DNA of 64,000 nucleotides from Mariniphaga sp041687255 (GTDB lineage Bacteria > Bacteroidota > Bacteroidia > Bacteroidales > Prolixibacteraceae): the NCBI GenBank assembly GCA_041687255.1, contig JAWLCL010000001.1, positions 310,001 to 374,000 on the forward strand. Reading direction: 5' to 3'. The position numbers and the translations under genes are program-made. Below the pieces are notes generated by a model. The model saw nothing but the letters and a program-made list of their open reading frames with translations. It made no database searches and had not been told where the DNA came from. This document shows, in pieces, positions 17,148 through 26,732 of this stretch; the stretch's first letter is position 1; each line of letters opens with the position of its first letter.

Positions 17148-17963
17148 TTACGTGCCTTGCAAATCAGCGGAAATCTCTCCGGGCACAGGTAAAGGTGATG
17201 ATTTGTAGATTTTTAGTTTATTTATTTTTTCCTTTACAGAACCTCTTTCGCTTAACCTGATAATCCAGAGCAGGAGCTGAATCCATTTTCCGGGTTCGGT
17301 AATAAGCTTTGTCTTTTCTGAGACTTTGATGTCTCTGCTGTCAATTAATTCTTGCCAGTGCGATTGCCCGAAAAGTACTGTATGGTTGGCAAAACTCCAG
17401 GCTCCATCCCGGGCAATCTTCATGCTGAAATCAACAAATAAGTCATCAACCCTGCCGGTTTTGGAAAGTATCTTTTTTAACATCGGCCAAACAGATGACA
17501 AGCTGTATTGCACTTCTGTTACCAAGGAGGAAATGATTTCATTTATTTTTATGAAGTCATTTTTTAGCAAATGAATATTTTCTTTTGTTGATATTTCTGC
17601 AACGGCTAATCCTAAATCCAGGTTGATGTGAGCATTCATTCCAAGCAGAAGATGTTGGAAAACCAGCATGCTTTTATTTTCTGATAGGATGAATGCTTTC
17701 TTCCACGACAGGGTAACGGGTTTATTATGTTTCCATGCAAACCAGGCATCTATATACCGTTTGGCAAAAATTACATCCAGTTTTTCCATTCGGGGGCCAT
17801 TTTCAAAATACCCTGTTGCAATACCTTCTTTAACTTTTATGGTTACTTTTTGATAAAGCACTGCAAAATATCCTAAAGGATCTTCATTTACTTCTGCTTC
17901 ACCAATTATGGCTTCCAAGGTTGCGATAACATCATCAATGGTATTGAGTTGAAGAAGGCTCAT
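17148..17963 (-). CDS. DUF5995 family protein
   Basis: The 271-residue cytoplasmic helical protein matches the DUF5995 pattern: LDVIFAKRYIDAWFAW near residue 85, then FQHLLLGMNAHINLDLGLAVAEI near 110-132 and a C-terminal LLWIIRLSE helix. The conserved H-x(5)-N-x-H-I-N-L-D motif looks like a possible metal or active site, but no activity is known. It lies convergent to the mannosidase and is separated from the SIMPL gene by 176 bp. Confidence 0.8.
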   Translation of the reverse strand: MSLLQLNTIDDVIATLEAIIGEAEVNEDPLGYFAVLYQKVTIKVKEGIATGYFENGPRMEKLDVIFAKRYIDAWFAWKHNKPVTLSWKKAFILSENKSMLVFQHLLLGMNAHINLDLGLAVAEISTKENIHLLKNDFIKINEIISSLVTEVQYSLSSVWPMLKKILSKTGRVDDLFVDFSMKIARDGAWSFANHTVLFGQSHWQELIDSRDIKVSEKTKLITEPGKWIQLLLWIIRLSERGSVKEKINKLKIYKSSPLPVPGEISADLQGT

Positions 17964-18139
17964 CTTTCATTTATTATTAATCTGATAAACAGCATTCCTC
18001 ATGCCTAAGTTTAACTGCTGGATGCTTTTAGAACTGCAAAAATGTTAGAATCAACCTCAAGGATTTCATCCGGCACTTTATAAACCTGAAGTTAAGAATG
18101 GGGTAGGGTGATAATATAAAGCTACAAAATGCTTGTCGC

Positions 18140-18844
18140 CTACTTTAATATAAATTCAGCAGTAACAGTCACCTTAATATTTTTACGTGCCGAACTGGTG
18201 TTATGGATACCATATCCTGCCACTTCAGTGGAGTAGGGTTCGGTAATCTGAAACACTCCAGCCCTGGCCGATATAAGCTTGTCAACTTTCAAATCGGTAG
18301 TGGAGGTTATTTCCCCGGCTCTTTCGTAGGCATTTTGGGTGGCTTTTCCCAGCAATTGTTTTTTAATTTCTTCTATTTCACTGCTGAAAAATTCCATTGT
18401 GGAGTTGTCGAAAGTAACGCCACCATCCACAAAAAGGTTTGGATCGATGGCAAGTTGCTCAACTTTTTCAATTTCATCCGAAACAATGTAAACCCGCTGG
18501 TCGAGTGTGTAGCCAATATGTCCACCCTGCCCGTATTCCCGGTTTACATTTACCGGAAAGACTTTAAATTCTGATGATTGTATTCCCGTCTGGTTCCAGA
18601 GCCGTTGAAAGTTTTCCAGCTTGCCGGCCATTGTTTTATAACCCTCCCGGGTTCCTGACAGAGATACCCTTTCTGAAAAGCTAACCGACCATTTTACAAT
18701 ATCGCTGTCAAACTCCTCAGTGCCGTAGCCTACCACTCTGACAGTTTGCTGCACCTGTCGTGATTGCTGGAAAAACCATCCCCATAAGCCAAAGGCAACA
18801 ATTACAGAAACACCCAATATTAAAGCCCACGAATTTTTCATCAT
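18140..18844 (-). CDS. SIMPL domain (DUF541) membrane-anchored protein
   Basis: The 234-residue protein has an N-terminal membrane anchor (residues about 6-24, GVSVIVAFGLWGWFF) followed by the SIMPL/DUF541 fold. The fold shows the V-x-G-x-G opening (VRVVGYGTEEFDSDIVKWSVSF), a central helix and KNIKVTVTAEFIL at the end. SIMPL proteins such as YggE and BP26 form periplasmic rings and are linked to oxidative stress in some bacteria; the function here is unknown. It follows leuS in the same direction with a 45-bp gap. Confidence 0.85.
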   Translation of the reverse strand: MMKNSWALILGVSVIVAFGLWGWFFQQSRQVQQTVRVVGYGTEEFDSDIVKWSVSFSERVSLSGTREGYKTMAGKLENFQRLWNQTGIQSSEFKVFPVNVNREYGQGGHIGYTLDQRVYIVSDEIEKVEQLAIDPNLFVDGGVTFDNSTMEFFSSEIEEIKKQLLGKATQNAYERAGEITSTTDLKVDKLISARAGVFQITEPYSTEVAGYGIHNTSSARKNIKVTVTAEFILK

Positions 18845-18889
18845 GCTCGCTGATTAATTACATTAGATCAATAAGGATCAACTTTATAT

Positions 18890-21541
18890 TTACCCCAATA
18901 CAACGTTAATGATTTTTTTTGGTACAAAAATGAATTTCCGTACAGTTTTTCCTTCCATCCATTTTTGGGCTTTAGGTTCTGCTAATACAGCTTTTTCAAT
19001 TTCCGGCTGAGGCATATCAACAGGTAGCTCAATTTTAAAACGCATTTTACCATTGAACGATACCGGGTATTCATAGCTGTCTTCCAGTAACAAGCTTTCG
19101 TTAACTTCAGGCCACGGTTCGTATGCAAGGGTTTTTTCCGGACCATATAACGACCACAGTTCTTCTCCTAAATGAGGTGCAAAAGGAGACACTATTCTTG
19201 CAAAGGTTTTGGCTGTTTCCCGGGTAACCTCTCCTTTTTTTATGGCAAGGTTATTTAAAACCATCAGGGCAGAAATGGCCGTATTAAATTTCAGGTTTTC
19301 GATATCCGTCTCCACTTTCCGGATGGTTTGGTGCAACAGCTTGGCTACTTCTTTGTCTTCTTCCCCTTCTGTGATATTATTTGCATCGGCGAAGAAGCGG
19401 AAAGCACGGTTCAGAAAGTTGAATACACCCTTAACCCCGTTTTCAGCCCAGGGTTTACGTTCGTCGAGCGGCCCCATGAACATTTCATACAACCTCAGCG
19501 CGTCGGCTCCGTAACGTTCAATAACATCATCGGGGTTAACCACATTTTTAAGTGATTTCGACATTTTGGCCACTATTTGTTTCAGCTCCTCCCCGGTTTG
19601 GGTATGGTAATAATTACCATCGCGTTCCTCCACCATATCAGAAGATACTTTGGCGCCTGTGGCTGTTTCATAGGCAAATGCCAGTATCATTCCCTGGTTA
19701 TAAAGTTTTTGGAACGGTTCATCGGTGGAAACAATGCCTAAGTCGTGCAATACTTTATGCCAGAACCTTGAATAAAGCAAGTGCAGTACCGCGTGCTCTG
19801 CTCCGCCAATGTAGAGGTCGACCGGCATCCAGTACCTTTCTTTTTCAGGATCGAATATTCGTTCATCATTGCTGGGATCGATGTAACGCAGGTAGTACCA
19901 GCATGAGCCTGCCCACTGCGGCATGGTATTGGTCTCACGGCGTCCTTTGCGGCCATTTTTATCGGTTACATGCAACCATTCTTCGGCATTGGCAAGTGGA
20001 GATTCACCCGATTCACCGGGAGAATATTTCTCCAGTTCGGGAAGCAGCAACGGCAATTCTTCATCATCCAAAAGCGAAACTTCTCCATCTTCCCAATGTA
20101 TTACAGGGAAAGGTTCTCCCCAGTAGCGCTGGCGGCTAAACAGCCAGTCACGCATCCTGTAGTTAACAGTTGCCTTACCTAAATTCCCCGCTTCAAGCCA
20201 CTGAATGGTTTTTTTAATCCCCTTTTCCTTGTTCAGGCCGTTTATGTCCAAACCTGTTTCTTCGCTCGATGAGTTAATGTATTCCCCGTCTTCAGTCCAG
20301 CATTTATTTCCTGCAAGTATATCCTCACGTCCTTCCACATCTTTGGGATCTAAGATGCAGACAACAGGTATATTAAATTCTTTTGCAAATTCAAAGTCGC
20401 GGGTGTCATGTGCAGGTACAGCCATTATTGCTCCGGTTCCATAGCCCATAAGCACATAATCGGCAATCCATATAGGTATAGGTTTTCTGTTCACCGGATT
20501 TATTGCATAACGGCCTGTAAATACACCTGTCTTAACCTTTGCCAGATCGGTGCGATCCAAATCTGATTTAAGTGCAGCAGCCTGTATGTACTTTTCAACC
20601 TCTTCTTTCTTTTCCGGTACAGTGATTTCACCGGCAAGCTCGTGTTCAGGTGCAATAACCATATAAGTAGCACCGAATAAGGTATCCGGACGTGTAGTGT
20701 ATACCCTGAGATTTTTGTTCAGTCCTTCAATATTAAAATCAATTTCTGCTCCTGTAGATTTTCCTATCCAGTTTTTTTGCATGTCGATCACTCCTGCCGG
20801 CCAATCCAGACCTTCCAGGCCTTCCAGTAATCGTTCGGCATAATGAGGTATCCGCAGCAGCCATTGTTTCAAATTTTTACGAACTACCTGGTTCCCGCAT
20901 TTTTCATGAGAGCCGTCGGTAAGAACCTCTTCGTTGGCACATACTGTTTTGCAGGAATTGCACCACCATACCTGGGCATTATCATAGTAAGCAAGTCTTT
21001 TTTCTGATATGAAATTGTTAACAGCCTTTTTCCCCTGTGATTTGATTTCTTCAGGCACAGGAAGTTCAGAAACAGGCCTTCCTTTTTGCTGTTTTTCATC
21101 GTACCAGGTGTTGTACAACTGCTTGAATATCCATTGTGTCCATTTGAAGTAATGCGGATCGGTGGTGTTTATTTCACGGTCCCAGTCGTAGCTAAGTCCA
21201 ATGGCTTTAATCTGCCTTCTGAAATTATCGCAGTTTTTATTTGTAGTGACGGCAGGATGGGTTCCGGTTTGCATGGCATATTGTTCTGCCGGTAATCCAA
21301 ATGCGTCATAGCCCATGGGATGAAGAACATTAAAACCTTTCATTCGTTTGTACCGGCTTAGGATATCGGTAGCCGTATAGCCTTCAGGATGCCCCACATG
21401 CAATCCAGCTCCCGACGGATAGGGAAACATGTCAAGGATGTAATACTTTGGTTTAGAAAAATCATCGAAAGTTTTAAATGTTTTATTTTCTTCCCAGTAT
21501 TTCTGCCACCGGGCCTCAATTTCAGCGAATTTATATTCCAT
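18890..21541 (-). CDS. leuS: Leucyl-tRNA synthetase
   Basis: The 883-residue class I synthetase charges tRNA-Leu. The HIGH-like HVGHPEG is near residue 50 and KMSKSLKNVVNP lies in the last third. The CP1 editing domain (TTRPDTLFGATYMVIAPEH, then the conserved GTGAIMAVPAHDTRDFEFA) is intact, so misacylated tRNA can be hydrolysed. An anticodon-binding C-terminus follows. The ATG is supported by a TATCTTTG element 28 bp upstream on the same strand. Confidence 0.97.
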   Translation of the reverse strand: MEYKFAEIEARWQKYWEENKTFKTFDDFSKPKYYILDMFPYPSGAGLHVGHPEGYTATDILSRYKRMKGFNVLHPMGYDAFGLPAEQYAMQTGTHPAVTTNKNCDNFRRQIKAIGLSYDWDREINTTDPHYFKWTQWIFKQLYNTWYDEKQQKGRPVSELPVPEEIKSQGKKAVNNFISEKRLAYYDNAQVWWCNSCKTVCANEEVLTDGSHEKCGNQVVRKNLKQWLLRIPHYAERLLEGLEGLDWPAGVIDMQKNWIGKSTGAEIDFNIEGLNKNLRVYTTRPDTLFGATYMVIAPEHELAGEITVPEKKEEVEKYIQAAALKSDLDRTDLAKVKTGVFTGRYAINPVNRKPIPIWIADYVLMGYGTGAIMAVPAHDTRDFEFAKEFNIPVVCILDPKDVEGREDILAGNKCWTEDGEYINSSSEETGLDINGLNKEKGIKKTIQWLEAGNLGKATVNYRMRDWLFSRQRYWGEPFPVIHWEDGEVSLLDDEELPLLLPELEKYSPGESGESPLANAEEWLHVTDKNGRKGRRETNTMPQWAGSCWYYLRYIDPSNDERIFDPEKERYWMPVDLYIGGAEHAVLHLLYSRFWHKVLHDLGIVSTDEPFQKLYNQGMILAFAYETATGAKVSSDMVEERDGNYYHTQTGEELKQIVAKMSKSLKNVVNPDDVIERYGADALRLYEMFMGPLDERKPWAENGVKGVFNFLNRAFRFFADANNITEGEEDKEVAKLLHQTIRKVETDIENLKFNTAISALMVLNNLAIKKGEVTRETAKTFARIVSPFAPHLGEELWSLYGPEKTLAYEPWPEVNESLLLEDSYEYPVSFNGKMRFKIELPVDMPQPEIEKAVLAEPKAQKWMEGKTVRKFIFVPKKIINVVLG

Positions 21542-21569
21542 CTTATTGATTAAACTGATTTTTAAATTG

Positions 21570-21577
21570 CAAAGATA
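21570..21577 (-). promoter_or_regulatory. -7 element of the leuS promoter
   Basis: On the minus strand TATCTTTG matches the consensus and lies 28 bp before the leuS start. Confidence 0.55.
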
Positions 21578-22051
21578 AATATTTTGTTCGATGCAGGCGA
21601 AGAGTCCTGATTTGTTAAATTAGTTATATGATTTCTCCGAATAATGGATGGTCTCAGTGGTTATAAAATTAAGGCATTTAACTTTAACTCTCAGGACACT
21701 TTTATCACGAAACTGCTAACCGGAGTTTAATTTTTCTTAAATATCATACGTGTTGAATGATTAAGTTATAGTCGATTTATGATAATGCAGCCTGAATTTG
21801 TTACCATATAAATTGAACTCTTAATGTTAATGGTATTGTATTAGGGATTTTAAACCGGGTTGATAAACCAAATGAAAAGTAACAGTTTTTATGGAAACTC
21901 TAAATTAATTTTACTTTGTATCTGAATATCTAACCTTTACCAGTTTATTCTTTTTTTTGTCATTTTTATTTCATTTTTGTGGTAAAAATTAAAATTTTAA
22001 TAAAAAATCATAGTTTTTTTTGGTCATTACAGCAAAATTATCAAATTATTC
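21578..22051. other. AT-rich intergenic region between leuS and gdhA
   Basis: I see no coding sequence and no RNA gene I can recognise in this very AT-rich stretch between divergent leuS and gdhA. It ends in the gdhA promoter. A palindrome-poor, stop-rich text suggests only regulatory or spacer DNA. Confidence 0.4.
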
Positions 22052-22059
22052 TACTTTTG
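22052..22059 (+). promoter_or_regulatory. -7 element of the gdhA promoter with a long leader
   Basis: TACTTTTG lies 150 bp before the gdhA ATG. The resulting leader of about 140 nt contains small hairpins (AGAAG..CTTCT near 22154-22170, and an AAGAACTATAGTTTTT palindrome near 22119). No known riboswitch is recognised. Confidence 0.4.
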
Positions 22060-22209
22060 TCCGAGTTTTTTAATAGAAGAATTTTTAATCTCTAACCACA
22101 CGATTTGTGCGGCACATTAAGAACTATAGTTTTTAATGAGGAGTCAGGGATAAGAAGTGTAAATCTTCTATAAGTTATTGACAACAACAGATTAAAATAT
22201 ATTTTATTT

Positions 22210-23565
22210 ATGAATTTTAAAGATCCGAAAAAATTTACAGAAGATTTCATGGCCTATGTACAGGCAAAAAATCCGGGAGAACCAGAGTTTCATCAGGCAG
22301 TGCTTGAAGTGGTAGAGTCTCTTTCAGAGTTTTTGATTAAGAACCCCAGATATATGCATCATAAGATTCTGGAGCGGATGGTAGAGCCTGAACGTGTGGT
22401 TCAGTTCAGGGTTCCGTGGACAGATGATAAAGGGAATATTCATATCAACCGCGGGTATCGGGTTGAGATGAACAGTGCAATAGGGCCTTATAAAGGCGGA
22501 CTGCGTTTTCACCCCAATATTAACCTGAATATATTTAAGTTTCTTGCCTTTGAGCAGGTATTAAAAAACAGCCTTACTTCATTGCCTATGGGCGGCGGAA
22601 AAGGTGGTTCTGATTTCGACCCAAAAGGAAAAACGGATAATGAAGTTATGCGGTTCTGCCAGAGTTTTATGACAGAACTTACGCGTCATATTGGCCCAAA
22701 TACGGATGTCCCCGCCGGTGATATCGGTGTTGGTGGACGTGAAATTGGTTATATGTTTGGCCAGTATAAACGCCTCAGAAATGAGTTTACCGGTGTTTTA
22801 ACCGGCAAAGGCGTCGATTGGGGCGGCTCGTTAATACGACCTGAAGCAACCGGCTACGGTACAGTATATTTTGCTGAGGAAATGCTTAAAACTCGCGGCG
22901 ATAGCATGAAGGGTAAAACAGTTACCGTCTCAGGATCAGGCAATGTGGCACAGTTTGCAGTGGAGAAAGTTCTCGATTTGGGTGGAAAGCCTGTGAGTCT
23001 GTCCGATTCAGGAGGAACTATTTATGACCCCGATGGCATTGATCGCGATAAACTGGAGTACATTAAAGAATTAAAGAACATTTTCCGGGGCCGGATTTAT
23101 GAATATGCAGAAAAATACAATGTTCAATATTTCGAAAATGAACGCCCCTGGGGTATTAAATGTGATGTAGCCTTGCCTTGTGCCACACAAAATGAAATCA
23201 GTGGCAGTGAAGCGGAAACCTTGCTTAACAATGGTTGTTTTGTTGTGGCCGAAGGTGCAAATATGCCTTCTACCTATGAAGCTGAGCATAAATTCCTCGA
23301 TGCAAAAATTCTTTATGCACCCGGGAAAGCAGCAAATGCAGGTGGAGTTGCTGTCTCAGGACTGGAAATGACTCAAAACAGCATGCGTATAAGCTGGACA
23401 CGTGAAGAGGTGGATGAAAAACTTAAATCCATTATGCATAACATCCACAGCATGTGTGTAAAACACGGAAAGGAAGGGGATGGATTTGTACATTATGTAA
23501 GGGGAGCCAATATTGCTGGTTTTGTTAAAGTTGCAAATGCCATGATTGCTCAGGGTCTTGTTTAA
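22210..23565 (+). CDS. gdhA: NADP-type glutamate dehydrogenase
   Basis: The 451-residue hexameric enzyme aminates 2-oxoglutarate to glutamate, the main ammonium entry in many Bacteroidota. The 2-oxoglutarate site K-G-G-L-R-F is near residues 95-100. LPMGGGKGGSDFDPKG with the catalytic lysine follows, then the PAGDIGVGGREIGYMFG motif and a Rossmann-type GSGNVAQFA. Length and motifs fit the bacterial class I family; coenzyme preference is inferred from this. It is monocistronic, with its own promoter and terminator. Confidence 0.95.
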   Translation: MNFKDPKKFTEDFMAYVQAKNPGEPEFHQAVLEVVESLSEFLIKNPRYMHHKILERMVEPERVVQFRVPWTDDKGNIHINRGYRVEMNSAIGPYKGGLRFHPNINLNIFKFLAFEQVLKNSLTSLPMGGGKGGSDFDPKGKTDNEVMRFCQSFMTELTRHIGPNTDVPAGDIGVGGREIGYMFGQYKRLRNEFTGVLTGKGVDWGGSLIRPEATGYGTVYFAEEMLKTRGDSMKGKTVTVSGSGNVAQFAVEKVLDLGGKPVSLSDSGGTIYDPDGIDRDKLEYIKELKNIFRGRIYEYAEKYNVQYFENERPWGIKCDVALPCATQNEISGSEAETLLNNGCFVVAEGANMPSTYEAEHKFLDAKILYAPGKAANAGGVAVSGLEMTQNSMRISWTREEVDEKLKSIMHNIHSMCVKHGKEGDGFVHYVRGANIAGFVKVANAMIAQGLV

Positions 23566-23594
23566 GAAATAAGTTAGAATATACAGAAGATAAC

Positions 23595-23624
23595 ATCCCG
23601 GTTCTTTCAACCGGGATTTTTTTT
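23595..23624 (+). terminator. Intrinsic terminator of gdhA
   Basis: ATCCCGGTT (23595-23603) and AACCGGGAT (23609-23617) form a perfect 9-bp stem with a 5-nt loop and an eight-T run, 30 bp after the gdhA stop. Confidence 0.9.
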
Positions 23625-23739
23625 CCCTTTTATTTCCGTCCCGGCCACTTTCGTGATTTCTATAAATAGATGTGCCGGTAACTGAACGTTAATTAGCACC
23701 AGGGATAGAAGCAATTATAGTTAATGCTTTTTTTGATGA

Positions 23740-23856
23740 ATGTTTATGAAGTTTACTTATCGGCAGGTAATAAATAAACAGCAACTTCGTTTTTTATTCA
23801 GGAAGGCTGGATTATCTATTATTTTTACCATCAATTCGGTTTTGCCTTCTGATTAG
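23740..23856 (+). CDS. Possible 38-residue small ORF ahead of a terminator
   Basis: An ATG-started frame of 38 codons runs straight into a strong hairpin at 23855. The peptide would be very basic at the N-terminus (KFTYRQVINKQQLRFLFRK) with a short hydrophobic segment after it. There is no clear promoter. The hairpin needs an upstream transcript, so this could be a small gene or an untranslated small RNA. Chance occurrence is quite possible. Confidence 0.2.
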   Translation: MFMKFTYRQVINKQQLRFLFRKAGLSIIFTINSVLPSD

Positions 23857-23882
23857 AGGAGTGTTCCAACACTCCTCTTTTT
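23855..23882 (+). terminator. Orphan intrinsic terminator
   Basis: AGAGGAGTGTT and AACACTCCTCT form a perfect 11-bp stem followed by TTTT. The gdhA transcript already ends at 23624 and the next gene starts at 24047, so this terminator does not belong to any annotated gene. Confidence 0.75.
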
Positions 23883-24046
23883 AGTTAAAGAGTTATAGTT
23901 GCATAAGTTTCTGTTGCTTGTAATAAAGATTTGAGGAAGATGATTATTAATTGGATACAGATGCATGAAGGAGAATCACAATCAATTAAGCCATAATGTT
24001 TCCTAATTGAGGAAAAGCTTTAATTTTGTCCATCAAAAATAATCAA

Positions 24047-26128
24047 ATGAAGTTTCTTGTTTTTCCGCTTCTGATATTGCTGTTGTCCTGCAATACTGCG
24101 ACAGATTCAAACACCAATAAAAATTATGTGCCTGAAACTCCCAATCTGGATTCTGATTTGATGACTCCGGAGGTATTGTGGTCTTTTGGCCGCCTGGGAA
24201 GCCCCAAAGTATCTCCTGACGGGAATACTGTGATATACACAGTTACATATTACAATATTGAGGAGAACAAACCTTACCGTGATATCTATTCTGTTCCGGT
24301 TTCAGGAGGTGATGCCCGGAATCTTAGCAATTCTGCTGTGAATGAGTTTAATGCAGTCTGGAGGCCGGATGGTGAGAAAATTGGTTATCTTTCGTCAGCC
24401 TCAGGAAGCATTCAGCTTTGGGAAATGAATCCTGATGGAACAGGCAACATGCAGGTGACAGATATTGAAGGGGGTATTAACGGTTTTGACTATGCTCCTG
24501 ATCTTTCAAAAGTATTTTATTTTAAAAATGTTAAACTCGACCAAACCGTTAATGAGCTTTATCCCGATTTGCCTAAGGCCAACGCTCGTTTGGAAACCGA
24601 TATTATGTACAGACATTGGGACCAATGGCATGATTATACTTACAGTCACATATTTGTTGCCGGTTATACAGATGGCAAAGTAGGAGAAGGCAAAGATATT
24701 ATGCCGGGGGAAAGGTATGACTCACCTATGAAACCCTTTGGCGGTGCAGAGCAGATAACGTGGAGTGCTGATGGCAAATTACTGGCTTACACCAAGAAAC
24801 CAAAAACGGGCAAAGAATATTCACTTTCCACAAACTCCGATTTGTTTGTTTACAATACCGAAACAGGTGAAACAACCAATCTTACTGAAGGCATGATGGG
24901 GTACGATAAGAATTCTCTATTTTCTCCCGATGGCAGGTGGCTGGCATGGGAAAGCATGGAACGTGAAGGGTACGAAGCAGACAAGAACAGGCTTTATGTT
25001 GCCAATCTGGAAACAGGTGAGAAAACCGATCTTACTGCAGGCTTCGATCAGAATGTAGAAGGTTTGTCGTGGGATAATAACAGCCAGGCCATATATTTTA
25101 TCAGCGACATACATGCCACCGATGAAATTTACAGGTTAAACATTGATGACAAAAGCATTGAACGACTGACCGACGGGATTCATAATTACCAAACGGTGGA
25201 GCCTGCCGGAGATATGCTGGTAGCACAAAAAGTTTCGATGTCGCAACCGGCTGAACTTTATCTTGTTGACCCTGAAACAGGAGAAGATCAGTCGTTGACA
25301 GCAGTTAATAAGGGAACTCTCGATCAGCTCACAATGGGAAAAGTCGAAGAAAGATGGATTGAAACCACCGATGGCAAACAGATGCTTACTTGGGTGATCT
25401 ATCCTCCTGATTTTGATCCGGAAAAAAAATACCCGGCATTGCTTTACTGTCAGGGAGGACCTCAGGGGACTGTCAGCCAGTTTTGGTCGTACCGCTGGAA
25501 TTTTCAGATGATGGCTGCCAACGGCTATATTGTGGTAGCTCCAAACAGGCGGGGCTTGCCCGGCTTTGGACAGGAATGGAATGAACAGATTTCCAAAGAT
25601 TACGGTGGCCAGAATATTAAGGATTTGCTGACCGCCATTGATGAAGTTGCCAAAGAGCCTTTTGTTGATGAAAACCGGCTGGGAGCTGTTGGTGCCAGCT
25701 ATGGCGGATTTTCAGTCTTTTTTCTGGCAGGTAACCACAACAACCGTTTCAGCGCTTTTATTGCACACGACGGGATGTTCAACTTTGAACACATGTATAC
25801 CACCACTGAAGAAATGTGGTTTGTTGATTGGGAGATGGGTGGCCCTTATTGGGATAAGGATAATGCTGTAGCACAACGCTCTTACAGTTTTTCTCCTCAT
25901 AATTTCGTTCAACATTGGGATACACCTATATTGGTGATACATGGTGAAAAGGATTTTCGTGTTCCGCCCGACCAGGGAATGGCTGCTTTTAATGCTGCTG
26001 TTCTTAGGGATATTCCTGCTCAATTTCTTTATTTCCCTGAAGAAAATCATTGGGTACTGCAGGCGCAAAATGGTATTCTCTGGCAGCGTGTGTTTTTTAA
26101 CTGGCTGGATAAGTGGTTAAAAGATTAG
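24047..26128 (+). CDS. S9 family peptidase, outer-membrane or periplasmic lipoprotein
   Basis: The 693-residue protein has a lipoprotein signal peptide ending LLLSC (Cys15), a beta-propeller of WD40-like PD40 repeats (about 45-420; S-P-D-G motifs) and a C-terminal alpha/beta-hydrolase domain. The catalytic triad reads Ser551 (GASYGGFS), Asp636 (HGEKDFRVP) and His668 (ENHW). Such S9 enzymes of the dipeptidyl/acyl-peptidase type release dipeptides from oligopeptides in the envelope. The ATG at 24047 gives a clean lipobox; a TTG at 24026 is in frame but disfavoured. A weak -7 element TAATTTTG is at 24021-24028. Confidence 0.9.
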   Translation: MKFLVFPLLILLLSCNTATDSNTNKNYVPETPNLDSDLMTPEVLWSFGRLGSPKVSPDGNTVIYTVTYYNIEENKPYRDIYSVPVSGGDARNLSNSAVNEFNAVWRPDGEKIGYLSSASGSIQLWEMNPDGTGNMQVTDIEGGINGFDYAPDLSKVFYFKNVKLDQTVNELYPDLPKANARLETDIMYRHWDQWHDYTYSHIFVAGYTDGKVGEGKDIMPGERYDSPMKPFGGAEQITWSADGKLLAYTKKPKTGKEYSLSTNSDLFVYNTETGETTNLTEGMMGYDKNSLFSPDGRWLAWESMEREGYEADKNRLYVANLETGEKTDLTAGFDQNVEGLSWDNNSQAIYFISDIHATDEIYRLNIDDKSIERLTDGIHNYQTVEPAGDMLVAQKVSMSQPAELYLVDPETGEDQSLTAVNKGTLDQLTMGKVEERWIETTDGKQMLTWVIYPPDFDPEKKYPALLYCQGGPQGTVSQFWSYRWNFQMMAANGYIVVAPNRRGLPGFGQEWNEQISKDYGGQNIKDLLTAIDEVAKEPFVDENRLGAVGASYGGFSVFFLAGNHNNRFSAFIAHDGMFNFEHMYTTTEEMWFVDWEMGGPYWDKDNAVAQRSYSFSPHNFVQHWDTPILVIHGEKDFRVPPDQGMAAFNAAVLRDIPAQFLYFPEENHWVLQAQNGILWQRVFFNWLDKWLKD

Positions 26129-26160
26129 AAACTTTTAAAAATTAGCTCAACGTAAATTCT

Positions 26161-26168
26161 TACCTTTG
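26161..26168 (+). promoter_or_regulatory. -7 element upstream of a small membrane protein gene
   Basis: TACCTTTG matches TAnnTTTG and lies 11 bp before the TTG start at 26180, which would leave a very short or absent leader. Confidence 0.4.
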
Positions 26169-26179
26169 AAAGAAAAGAA

Positions 26180-26656
26180 TTGTTAGTTGATAATAAAACA
26201 GAGCGGGCTTTTGGGAAAACTGCTGTTTTTGCCGGTATAATTTTTCTTATTACCGGGCTCATCATTGTTATTGCAGGCGCTTTTATTGTGGGTGCAGTTA
26301 TCTTTATTATTTCGGCTTTTGTTGCATTTACATACTCCGGAGTTGAACTTGATACCGAATCCCGGCAGGTTAAGCAGTACAATAAGTTTTTTGGAATAAT
26401 AAAGACCGGCAGTTGGAAATCTGTTGAACCCTATATAGGTTTAACTCTTATACCAATGTCTTCTGTGGAGGTAATAGCCAGCTGGTCAAACAACATAACA
26501 TCTGTTAAAACCACCGATTATCGTATTTTTTTTGTGAACAAAGCAAAGAAACCTGCCTTTGTAATAAAAAGATGTAAGTCAAGAGAAAAGGCAAAAGACA
26601 GTATCGATGAATTTTCCCTTTGGTTAAAACTTCCGGTTTATACAATCAGGAGGTAG
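26180..26656 (+). CDS. Hypothetical membrane protein with two N-terminal helices
   Basis: I do not recognise the family. The 158-residue product has two hydrophobic helices (about residues 14-33 and 36-54) and a soluble C-terminal domain of beta character, with FFGIIKTGSWKSVEPY and a closing amphipathic helix. This resembles PH-like membrane proteins of Bacteroidota, but that is only a visual impression. The start is a TTG because no ATG precedes the first helix; translation from a shorter internal start is possible. Confidence 0.65.
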   Translation: MLVDNKTERAFGKTAVFAGIIFLITGLIIVIAGAFIVGAVIFIISAFVAFTYSGVELDTESRQVKQYNKFFGIIKTGSWKSVEPYIGLTLIPMSSVEVIASWSNNITSVKTTDYRIFFVNKAKKPAFVIKRCKSREKAKDSIDEFSLWLKLPVYTIRR

Positions 26657-26732
26657 CTTAAGGTGCAGAATACACTGTCACAATTGCCTTTTGCTCCCAT
26701 TTCACTATTTTTGGAAAAAATTGATTTCGGTT

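Noticed and set aside
19552..20139. A 195-codon open frame antisense to leuS
   Set aside because: It overlaps the essential leuS and has no motif; leuS is intact in the other direction.
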